This document shows, one piece after another, positions 1 through 5,269 of a DNA stretch of 6,475 bases. This DNA comes from Sulfurimonas sp. GTDB taxonomy: Bacteria; Campylobacterota; Campylobacteria; Campylobacterales; Sulfurimonadaceae. Each line of letters starts with the position of its first letter. Within the stretch, counting starts at the first letter, position 1. The notes beneath the pieces are model-generated. The model was not told the origin of the DNA. It did no database searches and saw only the letters and a program-made list of their open reading frames with translations. Position numbers and translations under genes: made by a program. The DNA lies in NCBI GenBank assembly GCA_002733945.2, contig NVXO02000002.1:220361-226835 (forward strand). The letters are read 5' to 3'.

Positions 1-426
1 TTTCACCCCATTGTTGAGTATGTTGGATACCTTGATGAGTATAAAGAGGTGTATGAAAAACTTATTAATGAGTTTAAAGCTAGTGAGGTTGCTCTTGTTA
101 GTTTTGGGACACTTACTTTTATTAAACCAGTTATTAAACAGTTACGAGGACGCGAATTTAGAACGAAGATTACACAGATAGATCATGTTGATGCAAGTGG
201 AAAGACTTCATATCCAGATAAAACAAAAGTCGAGATGTTCAAACATGCTTATGAAAGTTTTTCTTCTTGGCAAAAAGGTCAAGACAGAGTCTTTTTTTAC
301 CTCTGTATGGAAGAGCATCAGATGTGGGCGAAGACCTTTGGCTACCAGTACCCAACAAACAATGATTTTGAGCATGCTATGCTTGGATCATACTGTAACA
401 AACTTGGACAAGACTATCTAATATAG
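1..426 (+). CDS. Spore photoproduct lyase (SPL)-like radical SAM protein, C-terminal part (5' end outside window)
   Basis: The reading frame is open from base 1 and enters from the left edge; about 141 codons are visible before a TAG at 424-426. The visible start resembles the SPL-family segment 'HF.PI...' (here FHPIVEYVGYLDEY). The tail holds the stretch FYLCMEEHQMW, then FGYQYP and a C-terminal AMLGSYCNKL, which I recognise as typical of the C-terminal region of SPL-like radical SAM proteins in Gram-negative bacteria. The catalytic radical SAM CxxxCxxC cluster motif would lie upstream and cannot be checked. Family role: true SPL repairs the thymine dimer 'spore photoproduct' using S-adenosylmethionine and a 4Fe-4S cluster. 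The function of homologues in non-sporulating bacteria is unclear. A GTG at 49 could be read as a start, but the frame continues upstream with family-like sequence, so this is a partial gene. The next gene begins 8 bases after the stop. Confidence 0.72.
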   Translation, partial: FHPIVEYVGYLDEYKEVYEKLINEFKASEVALVSFGTLTFIKPVIKQLRGREFRTKITQIDHVDASGKTSYPDKTKVEMFKHAYESFSSWQKGQDRVFFYLCMEEHQMWAKTFGYQYPTNNDFEHAMLGSYCNKLGQDYLI

Positions 427-434
427 GAAATATT

Positions 435-1607
435 ATGCAAAATGACACTCAAGAAAACTATTTTTTATCCCAACCACACCAGCCTTTTTTTATCTTAGGT
501 ATTTTTAATGCCATTGTTATGGTTTTACTTTTTTCATTAAGTTATAAAGGAGTTTTGGAGCTTACTTTAAACACTACTATTTTACATGTTTATTCACTTA
601 CATATCTTGTATTTACAAATCTTTTTTTAGGATTTTTATTTACTACTTTCCCCCGTTTTAATCAAACTGAAGTAATTGCTAAAAAAGCTTATCTCAGTAT
701 CTTTTTTCTGAACACTTTAGGTACTCTGCTTTTCATATTTGGTCTATTTACTTCTATATCACTGGTAGTCGCTGCGATGAGTACTCTTTTTTTCTCTCAT
801 ATTCTTAGTCTTGTACAACTCCAACTCATATACAACAGAGGGAAGGCTACTGACAAAACAGACTCAAGATGGATACTCCTTTCAAACTACTTTGGTCTTA
901 TTGCACATCTCTCTTTCATTGCCGGTGTTTGGATAGTCCCACTCTTAAACGCAGCGACTCTTTTCTCATTTTATGGTTATCTGATTTTTTTAAGTCTGAG
1001 TGTAGCTCAAAGAATGATTCCATTTTTCTCTCACTCACTTGTGCAAAAGAATTCAAACTTTATGAGTATGCTCTTTGCTGGATTTATGCTCAAAATTATT
1101 TTTGTCTATCTGCATATTGTCCCCTATGAAATTATCCTAGATATTGCTATAGGGTCTTACCTGCTGTATGAAATCTTAAGATGGGAGTTAAAACCTTTTG
1201 AAGCCCCTTCTATTCTTTGGGTACTACATTTGGCACTCTTTTGGTTACCCCTGGCATTTTTACTCTCTGCACTCTCTTTAACTGCCGAGCTTTACTTAGA
1301 GACAAGTTTTTACTTTTTAAACATTCACCTATTGGCTATTGGTTTTTTAACAACTCTGCTCATAGGATTTGGAACAAGAGTTACACTCGGTCACTCAGGA
1401 CAAGCTCCTAATGCTGATAGGTTTGCTATAAATATTTTCTGGTTTATTCAGGCTGTGGTTTTTGGAAGAGTTCTTTTTAGTCTCAATGTGGCATTGGGAT
1501 GGGGATTAAACTTTTTATTTGATATATCTTTTACTCTTTGGCTAGTTTTATTTGTAGTGTGGGGAGCTAGATATGCTAAAGTACTACTTTTTGGGACAAA
1601 GCTTTAA
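435..1607 (+). CDS. NnrS family multi-pass membrane protein
   Basis: This 390-residue, very hydrophobic protein has roughly 11-12 predicted membrane segments and no cleavable signal peptide. Family hallmarks are an N-terminal HQPFF (residues 15-19), a central AQRMIPFFSHSL (191-202, corresponding to the NnrS 'GR.iP.Ft' region), and a C-terminal IHLLAIGFLTT followed by TRVTLGHSGQ (His298 and His320), which matches the conserved NnrS 'H...G..G.m....TR..LGH.G' region. NnrS proteins are heme- and copper-containing membrane proteins linked to denitrification and nitric-oxide tolerance; their exact reaction is not settled. The segment where other NnrS proteins carry an HxHE-type motif reads LHVYS here (50-54), so this is a divergent member. 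The start is well supported: AGGA at 425-428 lies six bases before the ATG and overlaps the upstream stop codon, implying co-transcription and coupling with the SPL-like gene. No nitrogen-oxide gene is visible nearby, so a nitrosative-stress role is inference only. Confidence 0.75.
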   Translation: MQNDTQENYFLSQPHQPFFILGIFNAIVMVLLFSLSYKGVLELTLNTTILHVYSLTYLVFTNLFLGFLFTTFPRFNQTEVIAKKAYLSIFFLNTLGTLLFIFGLFTSISLVVAAMSTLFFSHILSLVQLQLIYNRGKATDKTDSRWILLSNYFGLIAHLSFIAGVWIVPLLNAATLFSFYGYLIFLSLSVAQRMIPFFSHSLVQKNSNFMSMLFAGFMLKIIFVYLHIVPYEIILDIAIGSYLLYEILRWELKPFEAPSILWVLHLALFWLPLAFLLSALSLTAELYLETSFYFLNIHLLAIGFLTTLLIGFGTRVTLGHSGQAPNADRFAINIFWFIQAVVFGRVLFSLNVALGWGLNFLFDISFTLWLVLFVVWGARYAKVLLFGTKL

Positions 1608-1618
1608 AAGCCTTGTCC
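1594..1618 (+). terminator. Probable hairpin terminator after the NnrS-like gene
   Basis: GGACAA (1594-1599) pairs with TTGTCC (1613-1618). Inside it a GCTT/AAGC inner stem (1601-1611) is separated by one A-C mismatch. The hairpin spans the TAA stop of the NnrS-like gene (1605-1607) and is followed only by a short TTTAG, so the U-tract is weak. It sits between two convergent genes and may help stop transcription from both sides. Confidence 0.5.
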
Positions 1619-1626
1619 TTTAGAAC

Positions 1627-1824
1627 TTAGTTCATTGTTATTAAAAAAGTATCTCCATCTTCTTGAAGTGTAAAACTATGCTTATCACAAAAGTTTTCAT
1701 TCATTATTTCTATCATTTCAAGGCTTTTTTCTAAGGCCGCATCTTTTGACTCAATTTCTTGGTTATTTTCTAAATCACTTCTTCTAAAACAACCACACTC
1801 TCTATCTACTACTATTTTAAACAT
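1627..1824 (-). CDS. Small conserved hypothetical protein with CxC and CxxH (65 aa)
   Basis: I cannot assign a function. The 65-residue protein is acidic and probably cytoplasmic, with no membrane segment. It begins MFKIVVDRECGCFRRSD, so Cys10 and Cys12 form a C-x-C pair. A Lys/Glu-rich, probably helical middle (residues 25-44) follows, then FCDKHSF, where Cys46 and His49 form a C-x2-H pair, and a short strand-like end (LQEDGDTFLITMN). Three Cys and one His in this spacing could hold a metal ion, which is inference. The coding call is supported by a good ribosome binding site, AAGGA (complement of 1830-1834), five bases before the ATG, and by coding-like amino-acid composition. It is a single gene convergent with the NnrS-like gene; the stop codons are 20 bases apart. 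It could be a small metal-binding or regulatory protein, but nothing decides this. Confidence 0.7.
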   Translation of the reverse strand: MFKIVVDRECGCFRRSDLENNQEIESKDAALEKSLEMIEIMNENFCDKHSFTLQEDGDTFLITMN

Positions 1825-2020
1825 ATTTATCCTTTAATTTTGTGAAATAATAGCTAAAAGCTCTTTGTCAGGTCTTAGTTAATCACTCTGCATATTATTT
1901 TAAGATTCTATAGTAGAAGTCAATGACACAAACACATTAATAATAATAAAATAAAATATGTTTCAAAAAGTTACATTAAAATGATAAATAACCCATTTTC
2001 ACTAAAAATTCAAAAAAAAG
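1825..2020. other. Non-coding spacer between the 65-aa gene and the IS66 element
   Basis: This is AT-rich sequence with no convincing gene. It carries the possible promoter of the leftward 65-aa gene, runs of TAATAATAATAAAATAAAATA (about 1939-1959), and an A-tract (2012-2019) that directly abuts the left end of the insertion sequence. An ATG at 1958 opens only eight codons. I see no structured RNA or further repeat. Confidence 0.6.
1847..1852 (-). promoter_or_regulatory. Possible -10 box for the 65-aa gene
   Basis: Read on the minus strand, TTTTAGCTATTATTTC contains TATTAT (complement of 1847-1852). A transcript would start near 1840, leaving about 16 bases that include the AAGGA ribosome binding site. 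No -35 box is present at normal spacing. Campylobacterota promoters often lack a conserved -35 box, so this does not exclude it. Confidence 0.3.
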
Positions 2021-2044
2021 GTAAGCACCAAGTAAACACCATCT
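2021..2044 (+). repeat. Left terminal inverted repeat of the IS66 element
   Basis: These 24 bases (GTAAGCACCA... ending CACCATCT) are the exact reverse complement of 3674-3697. Identity stops sharply on both sides: outside, base 2020 is G where the other end gives A, and inside, the sequence diverges after base 24. Confidence 0.95.
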
Positions 2045-2057
2045 TGAAAAGTAAATA
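2030..2057 (+). repeat. Left-end iterated motif AAGTAAAYA (two copies, 19-bp period)
   Basis: AAGTAAACA lies at 2030-2038, inside the terminal repeat, and a near copy AAGTAAATA lies at 2049-2057, just inside it. From the outer edge of the element the copies occupy bases 10-18 and 29-37. The same two offsets occur at the right end, so these are likely transposase-binding repeats (inference). Confidence 0.55.
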
Positions 2058-2107
2058 AATTTAAGAATCTACACTATTTTAAAAGTCCTAATTGAGGGCT
2101 ATTGGGC

Positions 2108-2113
2108 TATAAT
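2108..2113 (+). promoter_or_regulatory. TATAAT -10 box of the IS66 transposase gene
   Basis: A perfect TATAAT lies exactly six bases before the ATG at 2120, so transcription would be expected to begin at or next to that ATG and give a leaderless message. There is no -35 box at the usual distance. The competing reading is translation from TTG at 2102 using GAGGG (2094-2098), in which case the TATAAT match would be chance. Confidence 0.5.
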
Positions 2114-2119
2114 ATCGGT

Positions 2120-3656
2120 ATGAAAGAGACAGCAGTCACAACAGAATCTTTATTAGAAATAATGAATCATCAACTAGAAGTTATTGATACTAAAGATAGT
2201 GTGATAGAACAAAAAGATAAAATAATTGCAGACTTAAAACAAAAGCTAGATTATATGCTTCACCAAAGATATGCCTCATCCTCTGAAAAGTTTCCATCTA
2301 ATCAACCATCACTGTTTGAAGAGGACTCAGATATTGAGATTGAAGAAGAATCTCAAACAGAAACACTGACATATACTCGAAAAAAGAGAGGTAATAAAAG
2401 CACTCCTCCTGAATCACTTCCTCGTGTAAGAGTAGAGCATGATATAAGTGATGAAGAAAAAATATGTGAATGTGGTTGTGGCTTAAAAAGAATCAAAGAG
2501 ATTCATTCTGAACAGTATGATGTTGTTCCTGCAGAGTTTAGAGTGATAGATAATGTGAGATTTATCTATGTATGCTCTTGTAACTGTGGTTCTAAACCTA
2601 TAACATCACCACTTACTCCTCAAGTATTACCAAAGACACAAGTTACTCCATCATTCTTAGCTACAATAGCTGTAGAGAAGTTTGAAGATGCTATGCCACT
2701 TGATAGGCAAGTGAAGAAGTATAAAAAGCGATTTGGTGTAGAGTTCACATCAACAACTTTTAGTAATTGGATGATTAAAACCTCAGAGCTAAGACTAAAA
2801 CCACTGATAGAGAAACTCTCCGTTATTCAAATGAACTCTGGTTATACATGCAGATGAAACAACACTACAAGTATTAAATGAGAAGAATAAAACAGCGAAA
2901 CAGAAGTCATATATTTGGTTAAAAGCCTCTATAGAAAAATATCCTATAGTCTTGATGCATTACTCTTCAAATCGTAATGAAAAAACAGCTGAGTTCTTGT
3001 TTAATGATTTCAGTGGCTATATGCAGACTGATGGTTATCCTGGATATAACATTGTGGCTAACAGAGAAGGTGTTACTCAGCTTGGTTGTTGGGCTCATGC
3101 TAGAAGAAGATTTGCTGATATTATCAAATCTGGTGCTAGTGATGCTAAGAGTAAGGCTTTATCTAAAGAGTTAGTTGCTCTAGTGGCTAAACTTTATGTA
3201 ATTGAAAAAGAGATTAAAGATGACCCACCTGATAAAAAGAAACAGAGAAGAGAAGAAAAATCAGTAACAATACTCAAAGAGATTGAAGCATGGTGTGATA
3301 AACACTTTTTAAATGCTCATGCCATAGGTGGAAGTATAGCTCGTGCATTTACATATCTTAAAAATCAGTTTCCTAAACTCAAGATTTATGTAGAAGATGG
3401 AAGACTTGATATTGATAATAATATGGCAGAGAACCATGTGAGACCTATTGCTCTTGGTAGAAAGAACTGGTTGTTTGCCACTAGCACTAAAGGTGCTAGT
3501 GCTCTTTGTAATTGGTATAGTATCATTGAAACTGCTAAGGCTAACAATCTTGATGCCTATGCTTATCTAAACTACATACTTACTCAGCTTCCTATTTATG
3601 AAGCTGAGGGAAAAGATATTGAAGACTTATTTCCTTGGAATGTTGAACTGAGCTAA
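2120..3656 (+). pseudogene. IS66-family DDE transposase, frameshifted
   Basis: Two adjoining frames make one transposase. Frame A runs from ATG 2120 (or TTG 2102) to TGA 2855-2857. It holds an N-terminal coiled coil (IDTKDSVIEQKDKIIADLKQ), an acidic linker, and the zinc-finger region with CECGCG and CSCNCG, followed by the start of the core (PLDRQVKKY, TTFSNWM). Frame B carries the rest: HADETTLQVLNEKN (from 2847), QTDGYPGYN, LGCWAHARRRF, DNNMAENHVRP and a C-terminal NLDAYAYLNYILTQLP. The likely DDE triad is Asp at 2853-2855, Asp at 3030-3032 and Glu at 3429-3431. Between TAT (2843-2845) and CAT (2847-2849) only one base is left; restoring two, as in TATATACAT, rebuilds the usual YIHADET. The repaired protein would be 512 residues, normal for IS66. 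Loss of one TA from a short TA repeat is the simplest cause. As it stands, translation stops inside the catalytic core, before any active-site residue is made in frame. Apart from the shift both halves look intact, suggesting a recent lesion or a sequencing error. Confidence 0.9.
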
Positions 3657-3660
3657 AAAC

Positions 3661-3688
3661 TGTTTACTTTGCTAGATGGTGTTTACTT
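3661..3688 (-). repeat. Right-end iterated motif AAGTAAACA (two copies, 19-bp period)
   Basis: TGTTTACTT occurs at 3661-3669 and again at 3680-3688, giving two exact AAGTAAACA copies on the minus strand. Counted from the outer edge they occupy bases 10-18 and 29-37, mirroring the left end. The inner copy is outside the 24-bp perfect repeat, so the symmetry is not just a result of the terminal repeat. Confidence 0.55.
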
Positions 3689-3697
3689 GGTGCTTAC
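3674..3697 (-). repeat. Right terminal inverted repeat of the IS66 element
   Basis: This is a perfect 24-bp reverse complement of 2021-2044, ending ...TTGGTGCTTAC at 3697. It begins 17 bases after the transposase stop codon. Confidence 0.95.
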
Positions 3698-3746
3698 TTT
3701 TAAAAGAACTCTTAAGCCCTTAATTACTTGTTAACACTATAAGAGA

Positions 3747-3752
3747 TATAAT
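3747..3752 (+). promoter_or_regulatory. TATAAT -10 box of the four-gene operon
   Basis: A perfect TATAAT lies six bases before ATG 3759, with no Shine-Dalgarno sequence in between. The message would start at about the A of the ATG and be leaderless. TTGTTA (3728-3733) precedes it at a 13-base spacing, too short for a standard -35 box. The whole box lies outside the insertion sequence, so the insertion has not removed this core promoter, although upstream elements may have been displaced. Confidence 0.55.
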
Positions 3753-3758
3753 TGCATT

Positions 3759-4163
3759 ATGAATAAAAAAATACTTCTCTTATGTAAAGACAATAGTGCT
3801 CTCTCTATCATGGCAGAGGCAGTACTCAACAAGTATCTCAAAGAAGTAAGTGCTTCAAGTGCAGCTGTTAAAAAAACAAAAGCAATCAAACCTACTGTTA
3901 TATCAGCTCTAGTAAAAGATGCTTCTTGGGATGATGAGTATCACTCAAAAGCTGTGCTCACAATGCTTGAAATTGAGTTTGACTTAGTTATAGCACTTGA
4001 TAGTGTTTCTTCAAAAGCAATACCAGAGTTTTCAGACAATACTATCGTCATAGAGATAGAGTACGAAGATCCAAACTACGATAGCCCATCACAGATGGAG
4101 CGATTTATCAAAACCTTGAAGATGGAACTTATCCCCATCACAAGAGACATATTAGAATTATAA
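3759..4163 (+). CDS. Low-molecular-weight phosphatase / ArsC-fold protein with degenerate P-loop
   Basis: This 134-residue cytoplasmic protein starts MNKKILLLCKDNSALSIMAE, which is recognisable as the P-loop of the low-molecular-weight protein tyrosine phosphatase / arsenate reductase fold (first strand, then C-x5-R-S). Cys9, Asn12 and Ser16 are in place, but the phosphate-binding Arg expected at position 15 is Leu. The EYEDPNYDS segment (101-109) fits the loop carrying the general-acid Asp-Pro. Cys9 is the only cysteine, so the two resolving cysteines of thioredoxin-coupled arsenate reductases are missing. Length is normal for the fold. Arsenate reduction by that mechanism is therefore unlikely, and phosphatase activity would be impaired; a binding or regulatory role is possible (inference). 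The start follows the TATAAT box by six bases with no ribosome binding site. It is first in an operon, 24 bases before the CvfB-like gene. A database may well label it 'arsenate reductase' from fold similarity alone. Confidence 0.7.
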   Translation: MNKKILLLCKDNSALSIMAEAVLNKYLKEVSASSAAVKKTKAIKPTVISALVKDASWDDEYHSKAVLTMLEIEFDLVIALDSVSSKAIPEFSDNTIVIEIEYEDPNYDSPSQMERFIKTLKMELIPITRDILEL

Positions 4164-4187
4164 AATCTATAAAAACGGAATAACCAA

Positions 4188-5045
4188 ATGACAGAAAATA
4201 TACAAAGCGACTTTTTAGAACTTGGAGTAATAAATACTCTTCTTATCGATAGACTTACAACACCTGGTGCCTACCTTATGGCTAGAGATGGAGAAGATGT
4301 TCTTCTCCCTGGACCCTACCTAACTCCGGAGATGAAAGAGAGAACATTAGTCGATGTTTTTCTTTATACTGACTCAGAAGATAGACTTGTAGCGACTACA
4401 AATAAGCCCGTAGCAATGCTAGACGAGTATGCTCTTTTTACAGTAGTTGATGTAGCACCCTTTGGTGCGTTTATGGACTGGGGACTCTCAAAAGATCTCC
4501 TTGTACCAAATATGTTTCAAAAAACAAAGTTTGAAGTTGGCGAAAAGAGATTTATCAAGGTCATTTATGATGAGAGAACACACAGACTTGTTGGAACTGA
4601 AAAAGTTGGTGATGTTTTAGATAAAAAAGTAGTAGGATTAGCTGTAAATAAAGAGGCTCAAATTCTTATCATCTCTAAAACTCCCCTTGGTTTTAAATGT
4701 ATAGTTGATGATAAATATGAAGGTCTTATCTATCATAATGAAATTTTTGAAACTGTAAATATAGGTGATAAAAGAACTGCTTATGTTAAAAGTGTTCGTA
4801 AAGATGGTAACATTGATCTCACTCTAAGAAAAGCTGGAAGTAAAAAAAGCGGTAATAGTGATGAAAAAGTTTTAGCTCTACTAAAAGAGAACAAGGGCAT
4901 CATGCCTTACAACTATAAAAGTGATGCAGAACTAATCAAAGATATATTTTCTTTGAGTAAAAAAGAGTTTAAACGTACACTTACTTCACTCCAAAATGCT
5001 GGAAAAATTGAAGTAAAAGAGACTGGAATATACCTTAAAGGCTAA
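4188..5045 (+). CDS. cvfB: CvfB-like S1 RNA-binding protein
   Basis: This 285-residue protein matches the CvfB/YitL family in length and layout. Residues about 10-72 form a first S1-like barrel (LGVINTLLIDRLTTPGAYL, DGEDVLLPGPY). Residues about 80-140 form a second with the classic S1 signature VAPFGAFMDWGLSKDLLVP. Residues about 148-215 form a third (GFKCIVDDKYEGLIYHNEI, then VKSVRKDGNIDLTLR). Residues about 225-284 form a C-terminal winged helix (KGIMPYNYKSDAELIKDIF, KKEFKRTLTSLQNAGKI). The family binds RNA and in staphylococci affects virulence gene expression; in Campylobacterota the role is not known to me. A weak CGGA (4176-4179) precedes the ATG by eight bases. The spacing to its neighbours, 24 bases upstream and 2 bases downstream, indicates one transcript. 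No key region looks missing. Confidence 0.85.
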   Translation: MTENIQSDFLELGVINTLLIDRLTTPGAYLMARDGEDVLLPGPYLTPEMKERTLVDVFLYTDSEDRLVATTNKPVAMLDEYALFTVVDVAPFGAFMDWGLSKDLLVPNMFQKTKFEVGEKRFIKVIYDERTHRLVGTEKVGDVLDKKVVGLAVNKEAQILIISKTPLGFKCIVDDKYEGLIYHNEIFETVNIGDKRTAYVKSVRKDGNIDLTLRKAGSKKSGNSDEKVLALLKENKGIMPYNYKSDAELIKDIFSLSKKEFKRTLTSLQNAGKIEVKETGIYLKG

Positions 5046-5047
5046 GT

Positions 5048-5254
5048 ATGATAAAAAAGAAATTTAATGAAGATTTACGAGGTAAGGACATAGAGTTTGA
5101 AATGCTTAACCAAAAGTATAAAGCAATCCGTTTTTATCAAGCAAAAATGACACTTGATGTAATGCTTGTAGATGATATAGAAAAACAAGGTATAATTAAT
5201 ATACCTTTTGCACACCTGCCAAAAGCAACAAAAAAAATATTAAAACCTAATTAA
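5048..5254 (+). CDS. Small hypothetical protein (68 aa), coupled to the CvfB-like gene
   Basis: I do not recognise this family. The 68-residue protein is basic, soluble and without Cys or a membrane segment. It alternates strand-like stretches (DIEFEMLN, YKAIRFYQAKM, LDVMLVDDI, GIINIPFAHLP) and ends in a Lys-rich tail (KATKKILKPN), which could suit a small beta-barrel or nucleic-acid-binding protein (inference only). The coding call rests on its position: the ATG follows the upstream stop after two bases, and AAAGG (5037-5041) lies six bases before it, inside the end of the CvfB-like gene. That arrangement points to translational coupling. The chorismate mutase gene starts 15 bases downstream. 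A role alongside the RNA-binding CvfB-like protein is suggested only by context. Confidence 0.7.
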   Translation: MIKKKFNEDLRGKDIEFEMLNQKYKAIRFYQAKMTLDVMLVDDIEKQGIINIPFAHLPKATKKILKPN

Positions 5255-5269
5255 CACAAGGCTAAGACA

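Larger units (their letters stand above)
2021..3697 (+). mobile_element. IS66-family insertion sequence, compact transposase-only type (ISBst12-like), transposase frameshifted
   Basis: The element is 1,677 bp, bounded by perfect 24-bp inverted repeats that start GTAAGCACCA; IS66 elements typically begin GTAA. It carries a single gene, an IS66 DDE transposase in two frames. The accessory tnpA and tnpB genes of classical 2.5-kb IS66 elements are absent, which fits the ISBst12-like subgroup. The 8-bp target duplication usual for IS66 is not visible: the left flank is AAAAAAAG (2013-2020) and the right flank is TTTTAAAA (3698-3705). The element lies between the 65-aa gene and the four-gene operon and interrupts no recognisable coding sequence. 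Its right end is 61 bases from the ATG of the next gene, whose -10 box survives. With the transposase broken it probably cannot move unless a related intact copy acts on its ends in trans. Confidence 0.93.

Noticed and set aside
49..426. A complete 125-residue gene starting at GTG 49
   Set aside because: The frame is open to the window edge with family-like sequence before the GTG, and there is no ribosome binding site suited to it.
1958..1984. Short plus-strand reading frame ATG TTT CAA ... TGA in the spacer
   Set aside because: It has eight codons and no ribosome binding site; nothing supports translation.
2952..3656. A separate 234-residue transposase gene starting at TTG 2952
   Set aside because: The same frame is open back to 2847 and carries the conserved HADET catalytic motif, so this is the second part of one frameshifted transposase, not its own gene.
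2077..3706. TTTTAAAAG inside the IS left end (2077-2085) and just outside its right end (3698-3706)
   Set aside because: A nine-base AT-rich match at unequal positions relative to the ends is expected by chance and is not a target duplication.
2089..3726. TAATTGAGGGCT (2089-2100) nearly matching the reverse complement of 3715-3726
   Set aside because: It matches at 11 of 12 bases, but one copy is inside the element and the other outside, at unrelated distances, so it is probably coincidence.
3759..4163. Functional arsenate reductase (ArsC)
   Set aside because: The P-loop Arg is replaced by Leu and both resolving cysteines are absent, so only the fold is supported.
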